Assembly (NCBI GenBank): GCA_044225565.1
Contig: JBGAIL010000002.1
Coordinates: 1 to 58,786, forward strand
Reading direction: 5' to 3'
From: CAVXAE01 sp044225565
GTDB taxonomy: Bacteria; Pseudomonadota; Gammaproteobacteria; Steroidobacterales; Steroidobacteraceae
Length of the DNA: 58,786 nucleotides
Shown: in pieces, positions 17,980-27,614 of the stretch
Layout: the number at the start of each line of letters is the position of its first letter
Numbering within the stretch: the first letter of the stretch is position 1
Translations under genes and position numbers: made by a program
Notes under the pieces: model-generated
The model's database searches: none
Seen by the model: the letters and a program-made list of their open reading frames with translations, nothing else
What the model was told of the DNA's origin: nothing

Positions 17980-18624
17980 TTGACCTCAGATCCCGGAAAT
18001 CCTGCTCCAGTGCGCGGCGGGCGCCTGTTCGTGGTGGCCGCCCCGTCCGGAGCAGGCAAGACCTCGCTGGTCAAGGCACTCCTCGCCCGCAAGCCGCAGC
18101 TGCGCCTCTCCATCTCCCACACCACGCGCCCGCGTCGCCCTACGGAAGAGCACGGGCGCGAGTATTACTTCGTGCCCATCGGGGAATTCCGCAGCCTCAT
18201 CGGGCTCGAGCAGTTCCTGGAGCATGCGCAGGTCTTCGACAACTACTACGGCACGGGCCGCGGGCCCGTCGAAGCGCAGCTGGCGCAGGGCCACGACGTG
18301 ATCCTGGAGATCGACTGGCAGGGCGCGCGCCAGGTGCGCCGCACGATGCCGGGCTGCCTGTCCATCTTCATCCTGCCGCCGTCCCGCCTGGCGCTCGAGG
18401 AAAGGCTGCGCAACCGCAGGACCGATGCGGACGAGGTCATCGCCCGCCGCCTCCGCGACGCCGTGGGGGATATGTCGCACTGGGCCGAATTCGACTACGT
18501 GGTGGTGAACGACGACTTCGAGCGCGCGACCGACGATCTCGCCCGCATCATCGACGGCCGGGCCGAGGACCTGCGAGCCCCGCGCCCGGCGCTCGAGCCC
18601 CTGCTGGCGGAGCTGCTGGCCTGA
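17980..18624 (+). CDS. gmk: Guanylate kinase
   Basis: Phosphorylates GMP to GDP in purine nucleotide supply. The 214 residues carry the P-loop APSGAGKTSL, the GMP-binding SHTTRPRRPTEEHGREYYFV and EIDWQGARQVR. The reading begins at TTG 17980; a GTG at 18010 just before RGGRLFVV is an alternative, and neither has a strong ribosome-binding site. It heads the conserved gmk-rpoZ-spoT block. Confidence 0.95.
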   Translation: MTSDPGNPAPVRGGRLFVVAAPSGAGKTSLVKALLARKPQLRLSISHTTRPRRPTEEHGREYYFVPIGEFRSLIGLEQFLEHAQVFDNYYGTGRGPVEAQLAQGHDVILEIDWQGARQVRRTMPGCLSIFILPPSRLALEERLRNRRTDADEVIARRLRDAVGDMSHWAEFDYVVVNDDFERATDDLARIIDGRAEDLRAPRPALEPLLAELLA

Positions 18625-18695
18625 AAAGCCGCTCTGCCTTATAGTCCCACTCCCTCGCGCCCGCGGTTGCGGGCATTTCCGAAGCTGTTTGAATC

Positions 18696-18971
18696 ATGGC
18701 ACGCATTACCGTCGAAGACTGCCTGCACAACGTCGACAACCTGTTCCAGCTGGTGGTCCTGGCTGCCCAGCGGGCCCGTCGCCTCGCGAACGGCGCAGAA
18801 GCCACGCTGCCGCTCGAGAACGACAAGCCTACCGTGCTCGCCCTGCGCGAGATCGCCGCGGGCAACATCACCGCCGAGATGCTCCGCGAGCCGGAGCCGC
18901 AGGAAGCGCCGCCCCCCGAGCCCGAAGCCCAGTCGACCTTCCGCGCCCCGCAGTTCGGTCTCGGAGACTGA
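18696..18971 (+). CDS. rpoZ: RNA polymerase omega subunit
   Basis: Small subunit that aids assembly of RNA polymerase and forms part of a ppGpp-binding site. It has 91 residues opening MARITVEDCLHNVDNLFQLV, with ALREIAAGNIT in the conserved helix and an acidic, proline-rich tail. Its place between gmk and spoT is the standard gammaproteobacterial order. Confidence 0.97.
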   Translation: MARITVEDCLHNVDNLFQLVVLAAQRARRLANGAEATLPLENDKPTVLALREIAAGNITAEMLREPEPQEAPPPEPEAQSTFRAPQFGLGD

Positions 18972-18999
18972 GGCGAGCCCCGCCTGATCGACTAGCGCC

Positions 19000-21180
19000 A
19001 TGGACTATGCGTCTTCGCTCCTGGGATTCCTTCCGGGTGGCAGACGCACTCCCGGTCTCAAGGAGCTGCTGAGCAGCGTCGAGAGCTATCTGCCTGCCGA
19101 CCAGGTGGAGCGCATCCGCGAGGCTGCGGAATTCGGCGCCTCCGCCCACAAGGGCCAGAAGCGCCTCTCGGGCGAGCCCTACATCGCGCATCCCGTGGCC
19201 GCGGCGGCCATCCTGGCGGACCTGCGCCTGGATGCGGACACCATCATCGCGGCCATCCTGCACGACGTCATCGAGGACACGCCCACACCGAAGGCGCAGC
19301 TCGCCGTGCGCTTCGGCGCCGACGTCGCCGAGCTGGTCGACGCCGTCACCAAGCTGGACCAGATCAAATTCAAGAGCCGCGAGGAGGCGCAGGCCGAAAG
19401 CTTCCGCAAGATGCTGCTCGCCATGGTGCGCGACCTCCGCGTCATCCTGGTGAAGCTCGCGGATCGCACGCACAACATGCGCACCATCGACGCGATGGCC
19501 GCGCCGCGGCGCCGCGCCATAGCCCGCGAGACACTCGACATCTACGCGCCGATCGCCGAGCGCCTCGGTCTCTACAACCTGAAGCTCGAGCTCGAAGACC
19601 TGGGCTTCCGCGCGCTGTATCCGCAACGCTATCGGGTGCTCGAGCGCGCTCTCAAGCGCGCTCGCGGCAATCAAAAGGAATTCCTCAAGAAGATCGAGCA
19701 GCAGCTGACGGCCGCGCTCCTCAAGAACGACATCGCGGCCCGCGTCGCCATGCGCGAGAAGCACCTCTACAGCATCTACCGCAAGATGCGGCGCAAGCGC
19801 GCCACGCTGAACGAGATCGTGGACGTCTACGGGCTGCGCGTCGTGGTGGACAAGCCTGACACCTGCTATCGCGCGCTGGGCGTGGTGCACAGCGTGTTCA
19901 AGCCGATGCCCAACCGGTTCAAGGACTACATCGCGATCCCGAGGGTGAACGGCTATCAATCGCTGCACACCACGCTGTTCGGCCCGAACGGCGTGCCCAT
20001 CGAAGTGCAGATCCGGACGGACGACATGCACCGCGTCGCCGAATCCGGCATCGCCGCGCACTGGAAGTACAAGACGGGCGACGACGTGGACACCATGGAG
20101 CAGGAGCGCGCCCGCGAGTGGCTTTCGAACCTCGTGCAGCTGCAGGAAGGCGGCAGCTCCGAGGAGTTCCTCGAGAACGTGAAGGTGGACCTGTTCCCCG
20201 ACAAGGTCTACGTGTTCACGCCCAAAGGCGAGATCCTGCGCCTGCCGAGTGGCTCGACCATCGTCGATTTCGCCTACGCGGTGCACACCGACATCGGCAA
20301 CCGCTGCGTCGCCGCGAAGGTGGACCGGCGGCTCATGCCGCTGCGCACGGTTCTGCACAACGGCCAGACCGTGGAGATCGTCACCGCCAAGGGCGCAAAG
20401 CCGAACCCGCAGTGGGTCAACTTCGTGGTGTCGGCGAAGGCCCGCAGCGCCATCCGGCACTACCTCAAGGGCCTGCGCCGTTCCGAGGCGATCGCGCTCG
20501 GCCAGCGGCTCATCGACCAGGCGCTGGGCGAGTTCAAGCTGTCGCTCGATGAGGTGAGCCCGGAGACGCTGCACTCCGCGCTGGGCGAGCTCGGCATGAA
20601 GGACGTGGACGAGCTCTACGAGAAGGCGGGGCTGGGTGAGCGGCTCGCTCCGCTGATCGCGCGGCGCCTGTTGCCGGCGACTCCCTCGGTGGATGGAAGC
20701 TCGACGCCCGCCGCGCTCGCCATCGCAGGAGCGGAAGGCCTGCTCGTGAGCTACGCGCGTTGCTGCTTTCCGATTCCCTACGACCCCATCTTCGCGTTCC
20801 TCTCGGCCGGTCGCGGCATCGTCATTCACCGCGATGCGTGCGTGAATGTCGAGGACTATCGCAAGCACCCGGAAAAGTGGCTGCCGGTCAGCTGGCAGGC
20901 GACGCACGACCGCACGTTCAGCTCGGAGATCCACGTCGACGTGATCAACCGCACCGGCGTGCTCGCCGCGGTGGCTGCAACCATCGCGAACACCGACACC
21001 AACATCGATCACGTCACGCTCGACGAGCGTGAGAGCGGCACCTCCATGCTCGTCCTCGAGCTGCGGGTGCGGGATCGCAAGCATCTCGCGCGCGTCATCC
21101 GCATGATCCGCCGCATGCCCGACGTGCAGCGCGTCACGCGAACGCTCGCTTCCCATGCGCGCGACGAGCGCGACAAATGA
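19000..21180 (+). CDS. spoT: Bifunctional (p)ppGpp synthetase/hydrolase SpoT
   Basis: Makes and degrades the stringent-response alarmone (p)ppGpp. The 726 residues run HD hydrolase domain (HDVIEDT starting at residue 88), synthetase domain (RFKDYIAIPRVNGYQS, EVQIRT), TGS domain (VFTPKGEILRLPSGST) and C-terminal ACT domain (INRTGVLAAVAATIA). The RFKD signature is the basic type of SpoT/Rel rather than the acidic type of RelA. Both active sites look intact. Confidence 0.97.
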   Translation: MDYASSLLGFLPGGRRTPGLKELLSSVESYLPADQVERIREAAEFGASAHKGQKRLSGEPYIAHPVAAAAILADLRLDADTIIAAILHDVIEDTPTPKAQLAVRFGADVAELVDAVTKLDQIKFKSREEAQAESFRKMLLAMVRDLRVILVKLADRTHNMRTIDAMAAPRRRAIARETLDIYAPIAERLGLYNLKLELEDLGFRALYPQRYRVLERALKRARGNQKEFLKKIEQQLTAALLKNDIAARVAMREKHLYSIYRKMRRKRATLNEIVDVYGLRVVVDKPDTCYRALGVVHSVFKPMPNRFKDYIAIPRVNGYQSLHTTLFGPNGVPIEVQIRTDDMHRVAESGIAAHWKYKTGDDVDTMEQERAREWLSNLVQLQEGGSSEEFLENVKVDLFPDKVYVFTPKGEILRLPSGSTIVDFAYAVHTDIGNRCVAAKVDRRLMPLRTVLHNGQTVEIVTAKGAKPNPQWVNFVVSAKARSAIRHYLKGLRRSEAIALGQRLIDQALGEFKLSLDEVSPETLHSALGELGMKDVDELYEKAGLGERLAPLIARRLLPATPSVDGSSTPAALAIAGAEGLLVSYARCCFPIPYDPIFAFLSAGRGIVIHRDACVNVEDYRKHPEKWLPVSWQATHDRTFSSEIHVDVINRTGVLAAVAATIANTDTNIDHVTLDERESGTSMLVLELRVRDRKHLARVIRMIRRMPDVQRVTRTLASHARDERDK

Positions 21181-21205
21181 ACTCAACCTCAGGAGACCTC
21201 CGACG

Positions 21206-21589
21206 ATGACTCGCCAGATCATTCACACCGACCGAGCGCCCAAGGCCATCGGCCCCTACTCTCAAGCCGTGCGGGCGGGCGACCTGGTCTTCCTCTCGGG
21301 GCAGATCCCGCTCGACCCGGCGACCATGGAGCTGGTGTCCGGCGACTTCGAGGCGGAAGTGCGCCGCGCCTTCGAGAACCTGAAGGCCGTGGTGGAGGCC
21401 GCCGGCGGCAGGCTCGACCAGGTGGTCAAACTCACGCTGTTCCTCACCGACCTCGCGCACTTTCCCAAGGTGAACGAGGTGATGGCCTCCTTCTTCAAGG
21501 AACCCTTCCCGGCCCGCTCGACCGTGGGAGTCTCGCAGCTTCCGAAGGGCTCGCGTTTCGAAGTGGAGTGCGTGCTCCACCTTGGCTGA
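21206..21589 (+). CDS. ridA: RidA-family reactive enamine/imine deaminase
   Basis: Hydrolyses reactive 2-aminoacrylate and related imines produced by PLP enzymes. The 127-residue protein starts at ATG 21206 behind AGGAGAC. It has the family segments AIGPYSQAV, FLSGQIPLDP, VVKLTLFLTD and PARSTVGVSQLPKG, the last containing the catalytic Arg. It sits between spoT and recG and overlaps recG by 8 bases. Confidence 0.95.
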   Translation: MTRQIIHTDRAPKAIGPYSQAVRAGDLVFLSGQIPLDPATMELVSGDFEAEVRRAFENLKAVVEAAGGRLDQVVKLTLFLTDLAHFPKVNEVMASFFKEPFPARSTVGVSQLPKGSRFEVECVLHLG

Positions 21590-23684
21590 GCCTTCCGTGC
21601 AGCGCAGTGCCCGCGCCGAGCAGCGGCCGGTCACGGCCATGCGGGGCGTCGGGCCTGCGCTCGCGGAAAGATTGCAACGCCTCGGCGTGGCGCAGGTGCA
21701 GGATCTGCTCTTCGTCCTGCCCCTGCGCTACGAGGACCGTACGCGCGTCGTGCCCATCGGCGCGCTGTCGCCGGGCATGCGCGTCGCCGTGGAAGGCGAG
21801 GTGCAACTGACGGAAGTGGTGTATCGCCGGCGCCGGCAGCTGCTGTCACGAATATCCGACGGCTCGGGATTCCTCACGCTGCGCTTCTTCTATTTTTCCG
21901 CGGCACAGCAGAACGGGCTCGCTCGAGGCACACGTCTGCGCTGCTTCGGTGAGGTGCGGCGCGGGCCGCTGGGGCTCGAGATCGTCCATCCGGAGTACCG
22001 GCGTACCCTGGCGAAGGAGCCGCCCCTCGAAGACACGCTGACACCCATCTACCCGGGCACCGAAGGCGTGGCGCAGGGTCGGCTGCGGGCACTCGTCGAT
22101 CAGGCTCTCCATGAGCTCTCGGGCTCCGGCGCGCGCGACTGGATCCCGCCCGAGGTGCTCGCACCGCTGGGGCTGCCTTCGCTGCAGGAAGCGTTGCAGT
22201 ACGTTCATCGCCCACCGCGCGAGGCCGAGCTGGATGTCCTGGCGGCCGGCGGGCATCCGGCGCAGAGGCGTCTGGCTTTCGAGGAACTGCTCGCCCACCA
22301 GTTGAGCCTGCGGCTGCTCAAACGCTCCGCGGCGCGCGATGCGGCGTATACGCTCGATGACGGCGAGCAGCTCGCCAGCCGGTTCATCCAGTCCCTGCCT
22401 TTTCCGCTGACGGGCGCGCAGTCGCGGGCGTTCGCCGAGGTCGATGCGGACCTGCGCGGCGCGCATCCGATGGTGCGGCTCGTGCAAGGCGATGTGGGCT
22501 GCGGCAAGACGATCGTTGCAGCCGCCGCTGCGGCGCGCGCCGCCGGCACCGGGATGCAGGCCGCGCTGATGGCGCCGACCGAGCTGCTGGCAGAGCAGCA
22601 TTGGAGAAATTTCCGCGACTGGTTCCATCCGCTGCAGCTACCGGTAGCGCTCGTCTCCGGTTCGCAGCCCGCGCGCACCCGCCGCAGCGCGCTCGAAGCG
22701 ATCTCCTCCGGTGAAGTGCGGCTGATCGTCGGCACGCACGCGCTGTTCCAGGAAGGCATCGATTTCGCGAAGCTCGCGCTCATCATCGTGGATGAGCAGC
22801 ATCGCTTCGGCGTGCAGCAACGGCTGCGGCTCCAGGAGAAAGGCCGCCGGGAAGGGATGTTCCCGCATCAGCTCATCATGACGGCCACGCCCATCCCGCG
22901 CACGCTCGCGATGACTGCGTACGCCGATCTCGACATCTCCGTCATCGACGAGATGCCGCCGGGCCGCACGCCGATCCAGACGGTAGTCGTTCCCGAGCAG
23001 CGCAGGGATCAGGTGGTCGCGCGGGTACAGGCCGCCTGCCGGGAAGGACGCCAGGTGTACTGGGTATGCCCGCTGATCGACGAGTCGGACGAGTTGCGCT
23101 ATCAGGCTGCCGAAGAGACCGCGGCGGCGCTGGCCGAGGCGCTTCCTGAAGTCCGGGTGGGCATCGTCCACGGCCGCATGCCTCCGGCAAAAAAAGATCA
23201 GGCGATGCAGGCCTTCAAGGCGGGACAGATCCAGCTGCTGGTCGCCACTACGGTCATCGAAGTCGGCGTGGACGTGCCGAACGCCACGCTGATGGTCATC
23301 GAGAACTCCGAGCGGATGGGCCTCGCTCAGCTGCACCAGCTCCGCGGGCGCGTGGGGCGCGGAGCGCAGGCGAGCACCTGTGTGCTGCTCTACCGCTCGC
23401 CTCTGTCCCAGCTCGCACGCGAGCGGCTCAAGGCCATCCGCGAAACCAACGACGGCTTCGAGATCGCGCGCCGCGATCTGCACCTGCGCGGCCCGGGCGA
23501 GCTCCTGGGCACGCGGCAGACCGGCCTCGCCCAGCTGCGCGTCGCCGATCTCGTGAGGGACTCGGACCTGCTGCCGCGCGTGCAGGAAGCGGCGGAGCTG
23601 ATCCTCGCGCGACATCCGGATAGCATTGCACCCCTCACCGCCCGATGGATCGCCTCGGGTGAACGCTACGGACGAGTGGGCTGA
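21582..23684 (+). CDS. recG: ATP-dependent DNA helicase RecG
   Basis: Branch-migrating helicase that reverses stalled forks and processes recombination intermediates. It has 700 residues with an N-terminal wedge domain (MRGVGPALAERLQRLGV; VEGEVQLTEVVYRRRRQL), helicase motif I GDVGCGKT near residue 304, DEQH, TATPIPRTLAM, and the C-terminal GRVGRG and GFEIARRDLHLRGPGELLG. It starts at TTG 21582, overlapping the ridA stop; the next ATG is 19 codons in. Confidence 0.96.
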   Translation: MAEPSVQRSARAEQRPVTAMRGVGPALAERLQRLGVAQVQDLLFVLPLRYEDRTRVVPIGALSPGMRVAVEGEVQLTEVVYRRRRQLLSRISDGSGFLTLRFFYFSAAQQNGLARGTRLRCFGEVRRGPLGLEIVHPEYRRTLAKEPPLEDTLTPIYPGTEGVAQGRLRALVDQALHELSGSGARDWIPPEVLAPLGLPSLQEALQYVHRPPREAELDVLAAGGHPAQRRLAFEELLAHQLSLRLLKRSAARDAAYTLDDGEQLASRFIQSLPFPLTGAQSRAFAEVDADLRGAHPMVRLVQGDVGCGKTIVAAAAAARAAGTGMQAALMAPTELLAEQHWRNFRDWFHPLQLPVALVSGSQPARTRRSALEAISSGEVRLIVGTHALFQEGIDFAKLALIIVDEQHRFGVQQRLRLQEKGRREGMFPHQLIMTATPIPRTLAMTAYADLDISVIDEMPPGRTPIQTVVVPEQRRDQVVARVQAACREGRQVYWVCPLIDESDELRYQAAEETAAALAEALPEVRVGIVHGRMPPAKKDQAMQAFKAGQIQLLVATTVIEVGVDVPNATLMVIENSERMGLAQLHQLRGRVGRGAQASTCVLLYRSPLSQLARERLKAIRETNDGFEIARRDLHLRGPGELLGTRQTGLAQLRVADLVRDSDLLPRVQEAAELILARHPDSIAPLTARWIASGERYGRVG

Positions 23685-23700
23685 GCGCGAAGGGCTGACC

Positions 23701-24627
23701 ATGGCCACCTCACAACTGGATCTGGATTTCGCGCCACCGACGGTCGAGGCGCCCTTCGGTTACCGGCTGGCGCGGCGCATCCAGGAATACGTGCGCCTCG
23801 CGCGGCTCGACCGACCCATCGGCATCTGGCTGCTGATGTGGCCGATGCTCTGGGCGTTGTGGATCGCCGGCAGCGGGCGCCCGAGCCCGCGGGTGCTCAT
23901 CGTGTTCCTGCTCGGCACAGCGACCATGCGCTCGGCGGGCTGCATCATCAACGACTTCCTGGATCGCAAGATCGACCCGCACGTCCGCCGCACGCGCGAC
24001 CGGCCGCTCGCGGCGCGGCGCGTCGGCCCGACCGAAGCGCTGGTGCTGTTCGCGCTGTTCGCCGGCGCTTCGCTGTGGCTGGTCGCGAAGCTCGACTGGC
24101 TCACCATCCGTTACGCGTTCGTCGGCGCGATCCTGGCGGTGTCGTATCCGCTGCTGAAGCGGTTCTTCCCGTTGCCGCAGTTCTATCTGGGCCTGGCTTT
24201 CGGCTGGGCCGTGCCCATGGCTTTCGTCGCGCAGATGGGCGTGGTCCCCAGGCTCGGCTGGGTGATGTTCGTGACCGCCGTGCTGTGGGCGGTCATCTAC
24301 GACACCCTCTACGCCATGGTGGACCGCGACGACGACCTGAAGATCGGCGTGCGCTCGAGCGCCGTGCTGTTCGCCGACATGGACCGCCTGCTCATCGGCA
24401 CGATGCAGGCCATCATGCTGTTCGCGCTGATGCTCATGGGCCGGCAGCTCGAGTTCGGCCGCTGGTATTTCGCCGGAGTGGCCACGACGGCGGTGTTCTT
24501 CCTGTACCAGCAATGGCTGATCCGCAATCGGGAGCCGGCCGCCTGCATGCGCGGCTTCCTCAACAACCACTACGTGGGGATGGCGATCTTCATCGGCATC
24601 CTGCTCGAATACGTGTACGCGCGGTAG
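23701..24627 (+). CDS. ubiA: 4-hydroxybenzoate octaprenyltransferase
   Basis: Inner-membrane prenyltransferase that attaches the polyprenyl tail to 4-hydroxybenzoate in ubiquinone synthesis. The 308 residues contain the two Asp-rich motifs, NDFLDRKID followed by RTRDRPLA, and YAMVDRDDD. About eight hydrophobic membrane segments are visible. The start at ATG 23701 follows the recG stop by 16 bases. ubiC is not adjacent. Confidence 0.96.
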   Translation: MATSQLDLDFAPPTVEAPFGYRLARRIQEYVRLARLDRPIGIWLLMWPMLWALWIAGSGRPSPRVLIVFLLGTATMRSAGCIINDFLDRKIDPHVRRTRDRPLAARRVGPTEALVLFALFAGASLWLVAKLDWLTIRYAFVGAILAVSYPLLKRFFPLPQFYLGLAFGWAVPMAFVAQMGVVPRLGWVMFVTAVLWAVIYDTLYAMVDRDDDLKIGVRSSAVLFADMDRLLIGTMQAIMLFALMLMGRQLEFGRWYFAGVATTAVFFLYQQWLIRNREPAACMRGFLNNHYVGMAIFIGILLEYVYAR

Positions 24628-24645
24628 CGCGGAGCGGGCGTCTGC

Positions 24646-27609
24646 ATGCCTTTCCACGCGGACCTGCACATCCATTCCAAACATTCCCGCGCGACGAGCC
24701 GGGACCTCGATCTGGAGAACCTCGCCTGGTGGGCGCGGCGCAAGGGCATCGCCGTGGTCGGCACCGGCGACTTCACCCATCCGGCCTGGATGGCGGAGCT
24801 GCAAGAGAAGCTGGTGCCGGCCGAGCCGGGCCTGTACCGGCTGCGGGACGACATCGAAGCCGGCATCGGCTCGCGCCTGCCCACGGCCTGCCACACACCG
24901 GTGCGATTCATGCTCTCCGTGGAGATCTCCACGATCTACAAGAAGGGGCCGCTGACCCGGAAGATCCATCACCTGCTGTACGCGCCGGACCTCGCCGCCG
25001 CGGAGCGGATCAATGCGCGGCTCGCGCGCATCGGCAACATCGCCTCCGACGGCCGGCCGATCCTCGGGCTCGATTCCCGCGACCTGCTGGAGATCACGCT
25101 CGAGGCGCATCCCGAGGCCTATCTCGTGCCAGCCCACATCTGGACACCGTGGTTCGCCGTGCTCGGCTCGAAGGCGGGCTTCGATTCCGTCGACGACTGC
25201 TACCGGGACCTGTCGGGGCACGTGTTCGCGCTGGAAACGGGCCTGTCCTCCGATCCCGCCATGAACTGGCGCCTCTCGCAGCTCGATCGCTACCGGCTCG
25301 TCTCCAACTCGGACGCGCACTCGCCGGCAAAGCTCGGGCGCGAGGCGACCCAGTTCGACTGCGCGATGGACTATTTCTCCATCCGCCACGCGCTCGAGAC
25401 AGGCGCAGGCTACGTGGGCACGGTGGAATTCTTCCCGGAGGAGGGCAAGTACCATCTGGACGGTCACCGTAAATGCAACGTGCGGCTCACGCCGGAGGAA
25501 ACGGCAGCGCACGAAGGCCGTTGCCCCATCTGCGGCCAGCCCGTCACCGTGGGCGTGCTGAATCGCATCGATGCGCTCGCCGATCGCAGTGAGGCCGAGG
25601 TGCGGCCCCCGGCGACGGCAGGCGAAGTGACCAGCCTGGTGCCGCTGTCCGAAGTGCTCTCGGAGATCGAAGCGACGGGCGCTTCGAGCAAGGCGGTCAC
25701 GCGTCATTACGACCGCCTCATCGAGTCGCTCGGGCCCGAGCTGTGGATCCTGCGCTCGGCGCCCCTCGAGGACGTCGCGCGGGCCAGCTCGTCGCTCCTC
25801 GCCGAAGGTCTCGCACGCCTGCGCGCAGGAAAAGTGATCCGGGACGCGGGCTACGACGGCGAATACGGCGTGATCCGGCTGTTCGAGGAACACGAGCTCC
25901 GCGGTCGCGCCCGTGGGGGCACGTTGTTCGACATGGCCATGCCGGAACGGCAACGCGATCCCGTGCGAGAGACGCCACGACCAGCCACGCGCGATACGCC
26001 ACCTGCCGCGCAAAACCGGATCGAGAAGGCCTTCCCCGAGCATGCCAATGGGCTCGACTCCGAGCAGCGCGCCGCGATCGACGCCGGGGAAGGCTCACTG
26101 CTGATCGTGGCCGGTCCGGGCTCCGGCAAGACACGAACGCTCACGCACCGCATCGCCCATCTGATCACCGGGCGCGGCGTTTCCGCCGACTCCTGTCTCG
26201 CGATCACCTTCACACGCCGTGCCGCGGCGGAGATGGAAGAGCGACTTCGCGCACTGCTGCCGGCAAACGGCGAGACGGCTGCGGTTCACACCTTCCATTC
26301 CCTGGGGCTCGAGATCCTGCGCGCCCGCCCCCAGGCCGCCGGTCTCCATCGGGGCTTCGAGGTGGCGGATGACGAGCAGCGCGCCACCGCGCTCGCCGAG
26401 GCACTGCAGGTCTCGCCGCGCAAGGCTTCCAGCCTGTTGCGGGCGTTGTCGAAGGCCAAGCGCACCCAGAAGCTGGAAGAAGGCATCGCTGCCGCGATGT
26501 CCGCCTACCAGCAGCTGCTGGCGCTGCGGAACTGGATCGATTTCGACGATCTCGTCGGCCTCGCCGTGCATGCCCTGACGAGCGACGCGGAGCTCGCCGC
26601 GCGCCTCCGCGACCGCTTCCGCTGGATCTCCGTCGATGAGTTCCAGGACGTGGACGAGCAGCAATACCGTCTGCTCACCCTGCTGGCGCCGCCGCCCCAG
26701 GCCAACCTGTGCGCGATCGGCGATCCCGACCAGGCCATCTACGGCTTTCGCGGCGCGGACGCCTCGTGCTTCGAGCGCTTCCTCGAGGACTACCCCGGCA
26801 CCACCACGGTGGCGCTCAAACGCAACTACCGCTCGAGCGGCACCATCGTCACCGCGGCGGCCCAGGTGATCGCCCCGGGCGATCGCGAGCCCCTCGCCGA
26901 AGTGGTGCGAGGGATGCACGAGCGCATCACGATCCACGCCGCGCCCACGGAGCGCGCCGAGGCGGAATTCGTCATCCAGACGATCGAGCGGCTCATCGGC
27001 GGCCACAGCTTCTTCTCGATCGACAGCGGCCGCTCGAGCGGCCATGGCCTGGAATCCCTGGGCTTCGCAGATTTCGCCGTGCTCTATCGCACGAACGCGC
27101 AAGGCGTCGCGCTGCGCGAGGCCTTCGAGCGCTCGGGCATGCCCTTCAAGCAACACGGGCACGATGCGCAGCTGGAGCCCGCCGGCACGCAGACGCCATC
27201 CGCTGATGAAGACGCAGAGGATTCTCCGACCGGTGCGGTGCCGAGCATCGATTCGTTCGACGCGGGCGCGGATCGTGTGGCGCTCCTCACCCTGCACGCC
27301 GCGAAAGGCCTCGAGTTCGAGGTCGTGTTCATCGTCGGGTTGGAAGACGGCGTGCTGCCGCTCTACTGGCATGCTCCCGATGCGCAGACAGTGGCAGAGG
27401 AACGACGGCTCTTCTACGTGGGAATGACGCGTGCGCGGAATCGTCTGGTGCTCAGCCGTGCACTCAAACGCGTCTGGCGGGGACGGATACGCACACTCGA
27501 GCCCTCGCCGTTCCTTTCGGACATCGAATCCGAGCTGCTGAAACAGCAGACGATCCGGCGGACGCCGCCCAAGCCGCCCAGCCCGCAGATGAGCCTGCTG
27601 GACGACTGA
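24646..27609 (+). CDS. PHP phosphoesterase-UvrD/Rep helicase fusion protein
   Basis: One 987-residue frame joins two enzymes. Residues 1 to about 280 form a PHP-type metal phosphoesterase of the TIGR00375 kind (DLHIHSKHS at 7-15, NSDAHS near 221-226). A likely zinc element follows (Cys277; CPIC at 293-296). From about 465 on there is a full superfamily 1A helicase: Walker A AGPGSGKT at 489-496, DEFQDVDE near 664, GDPDQAIYGFRGA, TLHAAKGLEFEVVF and YVGMTRARN. This suggests coupled DNA unwinding and phosphodiester or phosphate hydrolysis in repair, but the substrate is unknown. It follows ubiA by 18 bases. A separate canonical UvrD is encoded at 44890-47085. Confidence 0.9.
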   Translation: MPFHADLHIHSKHSRATSRDLDLENLAWWARRKGIAVVGTGDFTHPAWMAELQEKLVPAEPGLYRLRDDIEAGIGSRLPTACHTPVRFMLSVEISTIYKKGPLTRKIHHLLYAPDLAAAERINARLARIGNIASDGRPILGLDSRDLLEITLEAHPEAYLVPAHIWTPWFAVLGSKAGFDSVDDCYRDLSGHVFALETGLSSDPAMNWRLSQLDRYRLVSNSDAHSPAKLGREATQFDCAMDYFSIRHALETGAGYVGTVEFFPEEGKYHLDGHRKCNVRLTPEETAAHEGRCPICGQPVTVGVLNRIDALADRSEAEVRPPATAGEVTSLVPLSEVLSEIEATGASSKAVTRHYDRLIESLGPELWILRSAPLEDVARASSSLLAEGLARLRAGKVIRDAGYDGEYGVIRLFEEHELRGRARGGTLFDMAMPERQRDPVRETPRPATRDTPPAAQNRIEKAFPEHANGLDSEQRAAIDAGEGSLLIVAGPGSGKTRTLTHRIAHLITGRGVSADSCLAITFTRRAAAEMEERLRALLPANGETAAVHTFHSLGLEILRARPQAAGLHRGFEVADDEQRATALAEALQVSPRKASSLLRALSKAKRTQKLEEGIAAAMSAYQQLLALRNWIDFDDLVGLAVHALTSDAELAARLRDRFRWISVDEFQDVDEQQYRLLTLLAPPPQANLCAIGDPDQAIYGFRGADASCFERFLEDYPGTTTVALKRNYRSSGTIVTAAAQVIAPGDREPLAEVVRGMHERITIHAAPTERAEAEFVIQTIERLIGGHSFFSIDSGRSSGHGLESLGFADFAVLYRTNAQGVALREAFERSGMPFKQHGHDAQLEPAGTQTPSADEDAEDSPTGAVPSIDSFDAGADRVALLTLHAAKGLEFEVVFIVGLEDGVLPLYWHAPDAQTVAEERRLFYVGMTRARNRLVLSRALKRVWRGRIRTLEPSPFLSDIESELLKQQTIRRTPPKPPSPQMSLLDD

Positions 27610-27614
27610 CCGAA

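Noticed and set aside
18868..21222. 784-residue open frame antisense to spoT
   Set aside because: It is rich in His, Arg, Asp and Val and shows no family motif. Long antisense frames are expected in such GC-rich coding DNA, and spoT explains the region fully.
23710..26043. 777-residue open frame antisense to ubiA and the PHP-UvrD gene
   Set aside because: Same compositional shadow effect; it spans two real genes and has no recognisable domain.
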